From Lutraria lutraria (lineage: Eukaryota; Mollusca; Bivalvia; Venerida; Mactridae): a stretch of DNA of 64,000 nt. Shown in pieces: positions 1-55,714 of this stretch. Location of the stretch: assembly GCA_964023205.1 (NCBI GenBank), contig OZ026835.1, positions 13,288,414-13,352,413 of the forward strand. Direction: 5' to 3'. Position numbers and translations under genes: made by a program. The notes under the pieces were generated by a model. That model saw only the letters and a program-made list of their open reading frames with translations, made no database searches and was not told the DNA's origin. Positions within the stretch are counted from its first letter, which is position 1. Every line of letters begins with the position of its first letter.

Positions 1-3000
1 AGCAATTTGCATGCACTGTATAGTTCTGGTAGTCTCATAACTACACTGTTTTACATCTTTCACCTCGTCTATAAATAGTAGAAAGTCTTGCATAAATAGA
101 CCTGAAATGTTAAAAAAATATGGTTCAATTTTGGTAACTATTGGCATGGGCCGTAGGAACAAGGGGTGCTAGGGGCTGTTATGGTTTTTACTTTACTGGT
201 AATTAGAAGGGGTTATAACTGATTCCCATCTATTGTCAGACAAAATTTGCCAATCTGAAATTACTTCAAACGGTCCTGACTGGCATGACGCAGTATTGTT
301 TGAAATGATTGGAAGAAAATGTCAGAGAAGGATGTTCTAGGGTCAATGCATTATACATGTACGCTTCATGACAAAAAGCAAAATTCATTATACTAGTAGT
401 ATACAGTATTCAGAACTTTAATTAGATATTTCACTTAAGTGTTCTTCATTTCTGTACATTAATCTTCATGTAGATGTAGTTGCACTGAATAAAAAAATAC
501 TACAGTATTTATACGGGCGATTTCTTGGTACCATGGTAACATGGTGTAAAGTTCGTTACTATGACAGAGATTAAGTTGTGATCTCACAGTGACCTAATCA
601 AAAGATGGTTAAGATGAAACAAGAGACAAATCTACGGGTCGTGAAGGACGAGACGGTCTTTAACAGAAGCATATAATTACCATATGACAGAAACTTTACA
701 CAAATGTGTTCAACATTCCATATGGTTGGATGTCCTAATATGCATTGATTACATTGAATGTTGTGTATTGGTATTTTTTACGATTTCTGATAGTAATCGG
801 GAGGCTATCATTTATGATGTTATGGACTTTTAGTTCATTTTTACCAAAGACATTTGGTCAAATATCATATAAGACAACATCAAAAATGAATGCTTTCCCC
901 TTTGAATGTACATATCTATATAAGTACAATGTATAAATGTACTGTTATCATACCTGGCTTGTTACTTTGTTGTGGACCTGATTGTGACGGTGGTTTGTAT
1001 GGTGTTTCTTCTATCAATGTGCCATCTTCTAAAATAAACCTCATTTTCTTCTCTCTTTTGACCTTTTCTTTGCTCCTTTTGACAGTTACAGACAGTTCTC
1101 TGAGAGGTGAAATTGATACTATGTACATAGATGATGGTAAATATTAGGTTCTGTAAACATACTGTAACATTATTATGTGATACGATAATACAACAACACT
1201 ATGTAATGACATGTGTGGAGCAAACCAGACATGCTTTTTGTTGCTGACAAGTGCTTCAATATGTGAAGTATGACACTGTATGCAAAACATAATGAATGGA
1301 ATTTAATTTTCGAAGCAAGAGGCAAACACAGAGAATCATACAGAAGAAAAGTCTCCAGGGACAGGTGACGTGTTGGAAGTCCAAACTAAAATATACACAG
1401 ACTCTCAAATCATTTTAGTGAGCAGTATCACCAACTCTTCCAGTTTGTTTAGCTATACAATATATACATACAAATTACATCTTACCTGCATTTTGAACTT
1501 GTAAGGTTAGCAACAGCCGTAAATCCTTCATCAGTAACATCTAGAGTTCCATTTGTAACGGTTATATCATTAGCAACCAGTTCATATAAACTCTGAATGA
1601 GAGAAACGTTCACAGAAAATGGACCACCAGACTTGTCGAAATCTTCCGCCCAACCATTGTAACTACCTGTGAGTAATAACATTTCAAGAAATTTATTTAC
1701 TGCATTGTCAATTTATACAAACAAGAAGAGCTACCAAAACCACATACATTGTACAAAACATCCCCACCTTGTACAGCGCATTGCTTTCCCCCAAACCCTC
1801 AACCAAAAGTATGAATGACGAAAGTAACTAAAAGATGCATAATAAAGCCCATAGAACAAAAAGCAAGGATGCCCCCTTTGGAAGCGCAAAGTGGATAGTG
1901 ATTTCCTGTTATTGATCTGAGGGTAAATATTCTGACCTACTGACCTCAAACCCCAATCGTTCTATATTTATAGGCCAGACAAGGTTTTTGTGTTGAAGGT
2001 CATTGTGACCTTGACCTTTGATGTACTGACTTCAAAATCAATAGGGGCCATCTACATGTGATGACCAACCTCTCTACCATGTCTGAGACCCTTAGGCAAA
2101 ATCGTTGTCTAGTTCTCCAAAGGTTTGGTTATGGACGGACTGACGTGTGGAAAGTAATTATACCACCACCTCTTCGAAGGGGGCATATTTATATAAATAG
2201 TTAAATACATATGTTTTCTTGAAGTAATGTGTGGAGTAATTTTCAACCTGTCAAATTTAGCTCTCCCTTAACCATATTTGATTTAACATCTCGCAGTTGT
2301 TCTTTCGTCGACAAGAAGCCAGGTGTAAGTAATGCGATATTTTCTTCATGTAGCACAACTCCTGGAATAAAACATGCTTGAGAACATAAGATGAACACAA
2401 CTCCTGGAGTAAAACATGCTTGATAAACATAAGATGGGAGAGAACTCGCAGTACATAAAGAAAAAAACAATAACACAAATTATCTTCCTGAAATATTTAT
2501 AATAAAACTTCTAAAATTTGTAAATCAGTTCATTATTCCATTGCAAAACCAGAGGTGCCAGGCGCGTGGCCACCCCGCCCACTAAGCCCCGTTTCTGACT
2601 TTGCCTGAATTTCTATCAATATATTATAGAAATTCGGGCAAAGTCAGAAACGGGGCTTAGTGGGCGGGGTGGCCACGCACCTGGCACCTGTGTGCAAAAC
2701 CAGCAAATCGTATGAAATACTTATTAATAAAAAATCTATAAAATATCACAATTGTTTCAAAATGGTAAGAAAGTACATCAAATATTGATGATATTTGCAA
2801 CAAAAATATCACCTTTCGATTCTGCAAGGGCAAATAATTCCTTTGTAATCAAAGCAGATGTGGCAACAGGATACTCAACAAGCACATGCTTGCGATGGTC
2901 AATTGCTTTTCTGTTCATAAATGAAATAAATAAAAGAAATAGCATTCTTTCAAAAGAACAAAAATAATGTTTTTACAGATTTAACAAATAATATATATAA

Positions 3001-4525
3001 TGAGCATTAGGAGTGTAAGATAAAAAAAAACTGATTTATAATAAAATTCGACAGATAGTACGTATTATGTTTTATACATTCTGTTCCAATAATATGCTAC
3101 GAAACTTAAATAACAAGAGTGGTACATAAACGCAACAGTGGACACAGTACACGAAAAAGATACTCATAGAGTTTACTATGTACAAAAATAAACACCAAAA
3201 TACGCACTATGAATGCTGCAACAAAGCCTAACAATATAGCCGAAACAGTACATATGAAGCAAATCAATGTCAAAGACATTTGCTGGAAGGAGTGATGTTT
3301 GAGTAGATATTATATATTACCTTATAAGTCTTTCATGCTCTGCAGGTTCTGTACATACAATCACAGCGTGGACATCCTGTCTTAGTAATGCTTCGTCTTC
3401 TGTTAACTGTGTAGCACCTTCAATCTCAAGCTTTCGTCTAGAATATAAGAAATAAAAAAGTTAGAATCGGTGACTTAAACCGCCTATCTATCCTGAATTA
3501 TGAGTCTTACATACACAGCATCGTAATCTAAAGTGTTTCACAACAGAAACATTCAGGACGTTCAGGGAAATTATCTTGTAACCCAGAGCACAGTTTTCTG
3601 CATACTAAGTCTTGCATACCATACTGATCGTATCTAGCGGTGTTTGTGAAGAACAGACAAACTAATGTACAAGGTGAACGACGAGACAAACCACATCAAC
3701 ACTAGCCGTGGTGGGTGACTAATGACCTTAGATGTTGGATGCAATACTAAATATATATACACACTTAATGCATACTATTCGGCACTGGAAAAAAACACTA
3801 CAATGTGTTGCACGGCGTGCTCTTCGAATTTGTGTCATTGTTAGAAACTTTGACGAACAAAAATGTAAGTCGTTATCACTATGTACAATTCACTTGCGTT
3901 TTAATTGTAATGTGTCAAATTCTTTAATGCACTACAATGTGTATCAACTGACTGACTTAGATGCATTTAACCAGCATAAAATCGACTGTATGATTTTTGT
4001 AGCTAAAGTACATCGTAAAAAGAATGAACCCCCTATGTAATGTGAAGAAACAGAAAATTGCGTTATATGAATTTTGGGGCATCTTTATACTCGAATAGTA
4101 AATACAATGTATGTATACAAATGGTCACTGTAACGTTGACATTCGGTCGAACATGGTCCATACACACGACACGTCATCACCTTAGTGTGGTCATGTGAAA
4201 AGGTACATAGTGTATCTATACAGATAACAAATCAAGAGAAGCAATACACATCGAAGAAAGCCTACAAGTCTTCCCAAATAGAATCGTGAGTTGAAAAACG
4301 GCGACAGAAATGGACAGGACATGGAGCCTTTAAATACAGATTTTATTACATATGATCATCCAGTACATCATAACAAAAAAGAAAGATCGCCAATGCTTAC
4401 CTTGAAACATATCCTTGTAGCTTCCATGAACAGTGCCCTCCATCGTTTGCCATGGTGTCACGTATTCTTACTCGACCAGCTATGCCAGCACCGAACACAA
4501 CAATTCCAAGAACAGTTCCGGACAT
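1..4525 (-). CDS. BLVRA: Biliverdin reductase A-like gene, 7 exons, last codons off the left edge
   Basis: Biliverdin reductase A reduces biliverdin to bilirubin with NAD(P)H in the cytosol, after haem oxygenase. Coding exons on the minus strand, in order: 4525-4401, 3437-3321, 2910-2813, 2361-2248, 1666-1486, 1099-954 and 101-1. All have GT donors and AG acceptors, the phases agree, and they join into 294 codons (the human protein has about 296). The N-terminus has a Rossmann nucleotide-binding stretch, VVFGAGIAGRVRIRD, then GYVSRR, VIVCTEP, KHVLVEYP and GVVLHEEN, each in the order and spacing of vertebrate BLVRA. The KHVLVEYP segment is the conserved dehydrogenase-family strand. The C-terminal part (VKREKKMRFILEDGTLIEE, then FMQDFLLFIDEV and IQCMQIA) matches the C-terminal helices. 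The start is the first ATG, directly before the Rossmann strand. It is divergent from the phosphatase gene, with about 3.4 kb between the two starts. The stop codon is not in the window. Assignment is by remembered family similarity; a related Gfo/Idh/MocA oxidoreductase is unlikely. Confidence 0.9.
1869..2186. repeat. Interspersed repeat bounded by ATGCCCCC...GGGGGCAT
   Basis: The stretch starts ATGCCCCCTTTGGAAG and ends CTTCGAAGGGGGCAT, so its ends are inverted copies. Inside, on the minus strand, are the phrases GTCAGTCCGTCC and AAAGGTCAAGGTCA, which recur in the copy at 33269-33496. It sits in BLVRA intron 4. Non-coding. Confidence 0.6.
2362..2403 (-). other. In-frame extension of BLVRA exon 4 from a duplicated splice acceptor
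   Basis: A short tandem duplication carries two copies of the exon 4 acceptor: one ends at 2362 (TTCCAG before GAGTTGTGC) and the other at 2404 (CTCCAG before GAGTTGTGT). The 42 bases between them are open in the gene's frame and would add 14 residues (VVFILCSQACFIPG) directly before VVLHEEN. The insert would sit next to the nucleotide-binding half of the enzyme. Which acceptor is used cannot be told from the sequence; the proximal one fits the usual family length. Confidence 0.5.
2542..2703. mobile_element. Foldback (MITE-like) element with 64-bp arms and 11-bp flanking direct repeats
   Basis: Positions 2553-2616 and 2626-2689 are near-perfect inverted repeats (I count two mismatches in 64) around a 9-base loop. 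The arms are GC-rich in an AT-rich intron. The direct repeat TGCAAAACCAG occurs at 2542-2552 and again at 2693-2703, immediately outside, which looks like a target-site duplication. It lies in BLVRA intron 3 and has no coding capacity. A transcript would form one long hairpin. A microRNA or siRNA precursor is an alternative, but the flanking repeat favours insertion. Confidence 0.75.
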
Positions 4526-4864
4526 TTTCTATTGTATTTTGTCTGAAAACAAAATAAATGTACATACATATTGTCGTTGGGTATGACATGAAAACGCGGA
4601 ATAGACTCTTACCATATCCTGGCTTCGCTCAGTTATTATTATATGCGAGGTTCAGTCAATTCATATTGTGAGTAGGTGAAAATTTAACTCATAACTGATC
4701 ACACTTACAGTTCCGAGAAATACTCCTTCAATATTCTATACTCTAATCTTTTAGATTCCCACCTCCATGTTGCCAAGCAACAGACGTTAATAAATGTCCC
4801 CCAATACCCCGTTCAGAGCAGCTTGAGATTCTTCTTAATCGTTTTAACGAACTCATCACAACAA

Positions 4865-5483
4865 ATCACAGTTTAGCTAAAGGCTGGCGAATAGGCAGAT
4901 CAAGAGTTTAAGAATTTCCCATTTGTACTCATGAAATACAAGACATATAATGTGTGATTCATGGCACGTGGCGTTGTCATGCGAAAGCAATGGTGTCAAT
5001 ATAAGTATTCCATGGCGTTTACGGAAAACTGCTGAACAGAAAACTTTCCTCAAATACGACACATTGTAATCTTAACTGACAGTGCGTCAATGTGGTACAT
5101 GTACTCTGTGTGTGCTAATTACTCCGCTGAAGGCATCAGCAAAGACCAGTAACAATTTTAGGTTGATCATACTTTGGCGAAATCTCACAGGTGAATTTGG
5201 AGTACGCGACTCACTACCTCGGTGCTTCAATTCAGGTTTAAAATACTTGATGACCGTTTCGTCAAATACTACAATATGCATTATTAGCATAATTTCATTC
5301 TCAGTTAACTGTTGGGTAACTCCTTATTGATCTCAGTCCTGAGGTTTTCTTCAGCTTGTGCAAGAAAATGTGGAAACCCAGCAGAATCTTTCTCCTGTGG
5401 AAACGCTTCGTTAAAGTAGTAAATACCGACCAAACAATGCTTCTGATCTCTTGAGCAATCTCGTCATAAGTAATATACTTCAC
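4865..5483 (-). pseudogene. Decayed mariner-family transposase
   Basis: Three minus-strand fragments in consecutive frames read like a Tc1/mariner transposase. From 5483: ITYDEIAQEI, resembling the helix-turn-helix region. From 5290: VFDETVIKYFKPELKHRGSE and later FRQSMINLKLLLVF, resembling the first catalytic Asp region and the strand after it. From 5062: PLLSHDNATCHES and EYKWEILK, resembling the LHDNARPH block with the second Asp. The expected third catalytic block (YSPDLA type) is frameshifted and reads YSPAFS, so the Asp is lost. Frameshifts and stops show it is dead. It lies between the divergent BLVRA and phosphatase genes. Confidence 0.75.
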
Positions 5484-5594
5484 TCCACGTTTAAGTAATA
5501 TACTTCACTCCACGTTTAAGTAAAATACTTCACTCCACGTTTAAGTAATATACTTCACTCCACGTTTAAGTAATATACTTCACTCCACGTTTAA
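5468..5594. repeat. 25-bp minisatellite, 5 copies
   Basis: The unit AGTAATATACTTCACTCC followed by ACGTTTA repeats five times with one base change (AAAATA for AATATA in the third copy). It adjoins the 5' side of the mariner relic. Confidence 0.95.
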
Positions 5595-7311
5595 ATTTGT
5601 TCGACTTGCTCGGCGTTTTTACAGGATGCTGAAATGTGCTCGCCAGTGTGCTGCTTTTGAGAAATATTGTCTTTTCCATTGTCAAACTATTGTACCAATC
5701 TACCAATTATGTCAAAACCCATAGCAGACCTTGGTTCAATTGCTTTGAGAGCAATTGAATTTTCTGTTGCTTTCTCATGCCTTTCGTCTTGATGTTTGAT
5801 AGTTCATACTTCCTTTTAAATCAATATAATCTTGAGCAAGTATCATGATTTAACAACCAGTTTTGTCATGAACATATTTCTTTTGTATTTTATTTTTCCT
5901 GCTTTGATTCCTGAACGTCTGATACTGTTTGTAACGGACAAATACACTATAGTGACTCCATAGGTCTTGTCCAGCCAAATATAATCAGGTATTCTACTAT
6001 ATATACCGATACCAAACAAATATTTTGACGCAAATATTATTCACGAGTTTTCAATATGCATACTTGTCCGGTCATATTGACCCATCATACACACATTATT
6101 TATTCAGAATACATTCACTGCGGTTAATTATAAATTAGCAACATTTTTTACATACAATTGTTTAGCTTAATTGCCAGAAAAATAACAGTAAGTTAACGGA
6201 GCAGAAACGTAAAAACCTTGACCGTGGTAAAACCAGAGCACGGAAGCACTGAACAAATATCCCTTCGTTGCTAATTTAATATTTGCGAACAGAAAAATAT
6301 GTTGACGGACAATAGCTAGATAAGTCCAATGAAATGTTCGGATAAAAAAAAGACCAATCAAATGATCAAATTTTCGAACCGATGATAGTATTAAAGAGAA
6401 ATGTGGAGGGGAATCGACTAGCTTAATTGGCATGCGACAGGTCATGCTCTAAGATCACTTCGCAAAACATGTCATTGTATACACCAAAGGAAGCTTTGTG
6501 TCTAGACAGCTAATTAAACATGCACTAGAATATAATTAAAGGACAAGATAGAGTGATCAATTAAGCTGGTACTCGACGTTCGCATCTTCAAACACCAGTT
6601 TATCCATCAGTATTCTATAACTGAGACAGCTTTGTTGTTAGAGTAGCACAAACTAAACTTAAAGGACCAACACCGGGTCGTAGTTTTAAACGTCATAAGG
6701 TAGTGTCATAATATATACTAGATCAGCCAACAATAAAATATCTCATAACAGATTGAATTGGTTATACGAATCCAAGATTACAGTTTGATGATTATTCCAT
6801 GTTTATCGTCCATATCAGCTGATATCAAGCTTGAAACATTGAACAAAGGCATTTATTTTCGACAAATAAGTTTAACAATTTTAAATTTAAAAAAATGTCA
6901 GTTTTAGAAAATGACCTCATTTTGGACATATGAAACTGTGAATTTACCATGTTAATAGTGTGCTTTCAATCGAATAGCGAGAAGACAGACAATGGGACTG
7001 TGTAGATAACTCCGGGTAGTACTCAGGAAGAAAAAAAACAACATGGTAGAAAGAATTTGAACTAAAAAAGAACAGAAATGACAAAGAAATCAAGATGATA
7101 TATAATTTTTTTCAACTGGTATTAAAATAAAAATGTCGACTTACTCTGAAACAGTACAGTATATGTTTACTTTAGACTTTATTCCAATAACTTACATATT
7201 AACAATCCTTTTTAATAACGTACGAATACAGATCTGTTCAACGTGGTTCAACCTGTTCCAGTTAGCTATCAAACAAGTCGGTGTAACCTATCCATATTAG
7301 GCTTTTGAAGA

Positions 7312-7317
7312 CACGTG
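7312..7317. promoter_or_regulatory. E-box CACGTG upstream of the phosphatase exon 1
   Basis: CACGTG lies within the palindrome ACACGTGT, about 620 bases before the proposed start codon. The motif is short enough to occur by chance, and its use is unproven. Confidence 0.25.
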
Positions 7318-7586
7318 TCATTTAATCTAGACGTGATTTGCATCGTAGTTCTTATCATAGGATTTTTTTCGTCCAAAACTTGTTTAAATGGAAAGAAATT
7401 ATCTAGCTTTCATTATTCATTTAGAACCATTAGCGCAGAGAACCCTAACTTAGCAGCAAATATTATACCAACTTACCTAACACACGGTCTCAGAAGAATC
7501 TTCCCATAACATTAAGAGGCTCGTGAAGTTGTGTATGCGTGTAAAAATAGAATGGGAAAGCCTATAATTCCATAACGAGGCTCATA

Positions 7587-7594
7587 TGACGTCA
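7587..7594. promoter_or_regulatory. Full CRE palindrome TGACGTCA
   Basis: A perfect 8-base CREB/ATF site lies about 350 bases before the proposed start codon. A related TGACGTC occurs at 7869-7875. Both lie in the CpG-richer stretch before exon 1. Functional use is inferred from position only. Confidence 0.35.
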
Positions 7595-7941
7595 GTCGAA
7601 AATGGGAGACACCTGTGTACATGACTAACGGAGTCCTGAAATATTTGTCACGATTTGTGTTTTGAGGCAGTGATTAATATGTACCCTTATACAGTCGTTT
7701 CGAAATTGCTTGATTTTCACGTTTTTTCATGCAGAATAGAAATCTGAGTTCATGTTTCAGTACAATTTTCTGGGAAAGATTATATCAACATAACAACTGA
7801 ACAAGTGCCATTCGGAAATATCGAATAGAGTGACACAGGTGTGGCATATTTTTGATGCAGTGATGTTATGACGTCGATCGCTGCTACTTTATGAAAAGTA
7901 TTTACACTGAAAAGCTTTAAATGCTGTGAAAATTGTTAGCA

Positions 7942-51350
<43,409 letters not shown>

Positions 51351-52343
51351 CGACAATCTACTACAAGTCTTTCATGGAGTACACTATTATACAATATACC
51401 ACATGTTGATAAGAGTACAGTCTAACTTCATTATAGTGATAAACCATTCAGACAGACCAAAAGTGCCTCATGTACAAGATCTATTCATTGTTAGATACTA
51501 CTTTATGTTATGATCAATTATGTTTATATCAAAGTCAAGCTATAACTCTCTGTTTGCACTGGGTTAACTATGATTTACAACAATTGTGACAACTTTTGAC
51601 TTGAAGAGTATTTTTATACGCCCATTTGAAAAAGGGTCGTATTATGGGAACACCTATGGTGGGTGGGTGGGGGTCTGGGCAGGCGGCGTCCACAACGGTG
51701 TCAGCTCTCTAATTCAAGCAGTTTTATTCGGATCTTCACAAAACTAAATGGAAATGTTAGATAACCAGCCCAATCGGCCCAGGCATTTCTGAGTTATGGC
51801 CCTTGACAGGTGTATTTTGTGACCTGACACTCTTGTTTTGTTTTTACATTTCATGGTGATGTTTCTTATCAGATATAGAAATTATGATTTAAATTTTTCC
51901 ACTTTCAATCTCAATGTCTAGAAGCACTGTTATATACCTAATAATATTATATATACTGTAATAAGCACAGCCTTCATTTTGTTCTTTTTTTTATCATGTT
52001 TAAAAAAAAGATATATTTGTTAAATTACTTCAAATTATTTAGACTGGTGACCATGAACTCTGTTCCTGTACTTTTTGGGCATGAATTAGTTGACCTCCCT
52101 TATTTTATATCTTAATTGTGATGTCTTATGTGGCCTTATTCATATGAGCAAACTTTTGTTGTTGTGTTCTGTAAAACCACTATACAAATTATTCCTGCCT
52201 GGTGACAACACTCTACTCATCTATACAACATAATGTTCCACCATTACATGCACATTATTTCCTTATTTTGAGTAAATCACAAACAGTTTAATATGGAGTA
52301 CAAGTTTGCGTGTACGTCAACTCCACCCGAAAAACTGCCTTCA

Positions 52344-52349
52344 AATAAA
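52344..52349 (+). terminator. Candidate poly(A) signal for the phosphatase gene
   Basis: AATAAA about 1 kb after the stop codon, followed by a TG-containing stretch. Another AATAAA is at 53525-53530. Confidence 0.3.
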
Positions 52350-52478
52350 AGTTTCTGTTAAAATGTGACTGTTCTATGAAGGTTCTTATTGAGTTTTGTA
52401 TTTTAAATAATTCTGATCACATACCTTTACTTTGTGACCATTCCATTGTGCTAGTCTGTGACTTAAGGCAAAGAGTAT

Positions 52479-52875
52479 ATAGACATAAGATGTGAAAAGT
52501 AATACCATCGGAGACATAAAATATGAAGAGTGAGTTCATTATAGACATGAAATATGAAGGATGATGTCATCGTAGAAATAAAATATGAATGATATCATTA
52601 TAGACATAAAATATGAAGAATGATATCATTATAGACATAAAATATGAAGATTGATATAATCATAGACATAAAATGTGAAGAATGATATCATCACAGACAT
52701 AAAATATTAAGATTGATATCATCATAGACATAAAATGTGAAGAATGATATCATCATAGACATAAAATGTGAAGATTGATATCATCATAGACATAAAATGT
52801 GAAGAATGATATCATCATAGACATAAAATATGAAGAGAGATACCAACATAGACATAAAATATGAAGAGAGATATC
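52479..52875. repeat. 31-bp minisatellite, about 12 copies
   Basis: The unit AGACATAAAATATGAAGAAT followed by GATATCATCAT repeats head to tail with base changes (TATGAAG or TGTGAAG; ATCATT or ATCATC). Central copies are closest; the outer ones have small indels. Confidence 0.95.
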
Positions 52876-54609
52876 AGCTCTATTGTCACTTCCTTATTTT
52901 ACCCACCTGATATAATACATTACCTAATTCTTATATGTGTGCATTTATATGAACAAAATGTGGAAGAGTATTATTTCATGATTAGGAAATTTTGAGCCGT
53001 CTTAGTATTGTTAGTTTTATGTCTGTCATTCTCAGTGCTCACGTTTCGCTGTGCATGTCCGTATTACTTTTTTTTTTTTTTATAGATATTAATCAATTAT
53101 GTATATTGATCAACTAATCACTGCAAAGAAAGGAGACACCATCTCTCATTAATGAGTTATCCATAATCACCTGACTGAGTCCAAGGTTATAATACTTAAG
53201 ATCAGTCTCATGGCTTTAGTTTAATTTTGTCTATTAATGTTTACAAGTAAGTTAAATCTAACAAAACAATGACTACATATTAAATTATGCATACATACAT
53301 AATATATTATTTACTTATTGATCATAACATCAGCATAATTGATAAACAACATTATCTCATCAACCAAAAGACTTCCAAGATTGTGATTTGAGATTTCAGA
53401 TTATTCTCAAGTTTTGTAACCTCTTGGCTTGGCTTTATTTTTTCTCTTTTTTATCATTGTTTGAATATGCATGTGTTCATTGCAATCTAAAACCATTATT
53501 ATTGATATTGTCAATATTTTGAGAAATAAATCTCATTATCTAATTCTTAAGATATTGTAAACTTTATTCCTTCTGATTCAAGAGGAAAGATATATGAAGT
53601 CTATTAATAGTTGCATTTATTTTAATTATATAAACAGATTTTACAAATATATATTTACCTACATATGTTATTGTTCTACACGGAGGTGTTATTTGTTCAG
53701 GTGAATGATTGTTTATCTGGATAAACATTTATTCTTGTCACGTGGATACGGGCATTAGACATTTTACAGGTATTGTTAATAATGTAAATTTTATTGAAAG
53801 TTGAGCCAGTTGTGTAATTTATTCATTTTGACTGTATGAATGATAAAAGTATAAACTTCTCAAAATGTTAATTTCTTCTGGAAAGCTTCTTTGTATATAT
53901 TGCAATGAGAGATTTTATGTGTAAAAATGCAATTCGCATGGTACTATAATACAGTTGTGTGTATTTGAACCTGTAAATTGGTGTCGTTATTCGATGTATG
54001 TGTATATCGTTCTTATCTGATCTAGTGCCTTTCTTGTATTCTAAATTACATGTTGATTGTTACATTATGTTATGTTACATTTTTGTATATCAAGTTACCA
54101 GGTGTTCATTTTTAAGTAATTTTATTGTCACCTTGTATATATAAATCTTATTGCTTATTCATGTAAAAATCTGAAATAGAATGTTTTATTAAATGTATTT
54201 ACAAAAAGCAACAACAGCATTTTGTTCTATATGAATATACCATAGTCAAAATAACAATATATGTACATGTAGTATGAAGAAATTGTTGACTGTTGTTTTT
54301 CCCCAATAGATACAGATACATTTTTGTACTATGATTACATCATTAACTCAGACGGACGGACTCACTGAGGTGACATTGTGGAGTGCCGCCTTTGATCTTC
54401 TTTTGATCTTCTGAACTCCACATGCAACTTTTTTGCACCCCATAAGCACACATTTTCCCCACAACGGCGGTTTGTACATACTGGAACCCCATAACGACAA
54501 CTTGTACTTACCCTAACCCCATGATGATACCTGGGTGAATGCGGTGAAACAAATACCACTTGGCAGTTGAAGGTCCAAATCTCTATGGAAACCATGTTTC
54601 TCAATTGAT

Positions 54610-55090
54610 CTTACTTGACAGAAGACGGGATACACCTGAAGTTCTTGTCCACCATCTGTGATTCACTTGACAGAGGACGGGATACACCTGAAGTTCTTGT
54701 CCACCGTCTGTGATTCACTTGACAGAGGACGGGATACACCTGAAGTTCTTGTCCACCGTCTGTGATTCACTTGACAGACGACGAGATACACCTAAAGTTC
54801 TTGTCCACCGTCTGTGATTCACTTGACAGAAGACAGGATACACCTGAAGTTCTTGTCCACCATTGGTGATTCACTTGACAGACGACGAGATACACCTGAA
54901 GTTCTTGTCTACCGTCTGTGATTCACTTGACAGAGGACGGGATACACCTGAGGTTCTTGTCCACCGTCTGTGATTCACTTGACAGAGGACGGGATACACC
55001 TGAAGTTCTTGTCCACCGTCTGTGATTCACTTGACAGAAGACGGGATACACCTGAAGTTCTTGTCCACCGTCTCTGATTCACTTGGATCA
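54610..55090. repeat. 52-bp minisatellite, about 9 copies
   Basis: The unit CTTGACAGAGGACGGGATAC then ACCTGAAGTTCTTGTCCACC then GTCTGTGATTCA repeats about nine times with a few substitutions. 52 is not a multiple of three, so it does not code for a repeated peptide. A tetranucleotide run (GTTAGTTAGTCAGTCAGTCA) follows near 55280. Confidence 0.95.
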
Positions 55091-55714
55091 GCTGCAAGAC
55101 GAACCTGTGTTTTAGATAGTTCATATTTGTGAGGGACTTGTGTATTAAGGTCTTCCCAGCCAAAACTCAATATTATCTCAAAATGGAGCAGACAGATTTT
55201 GGAAACATCATTTTTGTTGAGCCCGTCTGTGGTGAACTTGACATAGTCGCCACAATGGCGGTTGCGTGCCTGTACGTTAGTTAGTTAGTCAGTCAGTCAG
55301 TCAGTCCGGATCCTTGTATCTCCAAGTAAGTTTTAACCTACAAAGTTCGTATCATGCTTCGATATTGATAATCAGAAAAAACTACCGTCTCATAGAATAA
55401 TTGATATCGCATACAGAACATCACTGAAACATGCTGAAGATGCAAACATTAAATTTATCAAAACGGAAACAAAATCCTGGTTTTAAGCTGCAGGGAAATC
55501 TTAGATAGCAATAGTTCTTTTTAATATGAAAACTGTTTTTGAACAGTTAGTTTTGGAGCTTTGTGACATTCTTGAAAATGTTACTTGTTTAAGTGTCTGC
55601 AGTTGTTTTCTCAAGGAAAATCGACAAGAATGTAGTACAAATGTACTAGTTATAGTTAGCAGTTTGAACCCAGAAATGTTCTCATTCGAACCAAGAAAAG
55701 ATTCATTTGCTCAT

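Larger units (their letters stand above)
5595..7941. other. Intergenic and presumed upstream region of the phosphatase gene
   Basis: No open frame here shows recognisable domains. The stretch is AT-rich to about 7.2 kb. From roughly 7.25 kb it gains more CpG-containing words and several palindromic motifs (listed separately), which fits a promoter and 5' UTR before the signal-peptide exon. No clear TATA box or start site could be assigned. Confidence 0.4.
51351..54340 (+). other. Presumed 3' UTR and downstream sequence of the phosphatase gene
   Basis: No open frame of note. It contains a GGTGGGTGGGTGGGGGTCTG-type interspersed repeat (about 51613-51835), possible poly(A) signals (AATAAA at 52344 and 53525), the 31-bp minisatellite (52479-52875) and a T-run at about 53069. 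Where the transcript ends cannot be decided. Confidence 0.4.

Noticed and set aside
3732..4040. 102-residue open frame in BLVRA intron 1, plus strand
   Set aside because: No recognisable domain, opposite strand to the gene, and no convincing splice sites or codon pattern.
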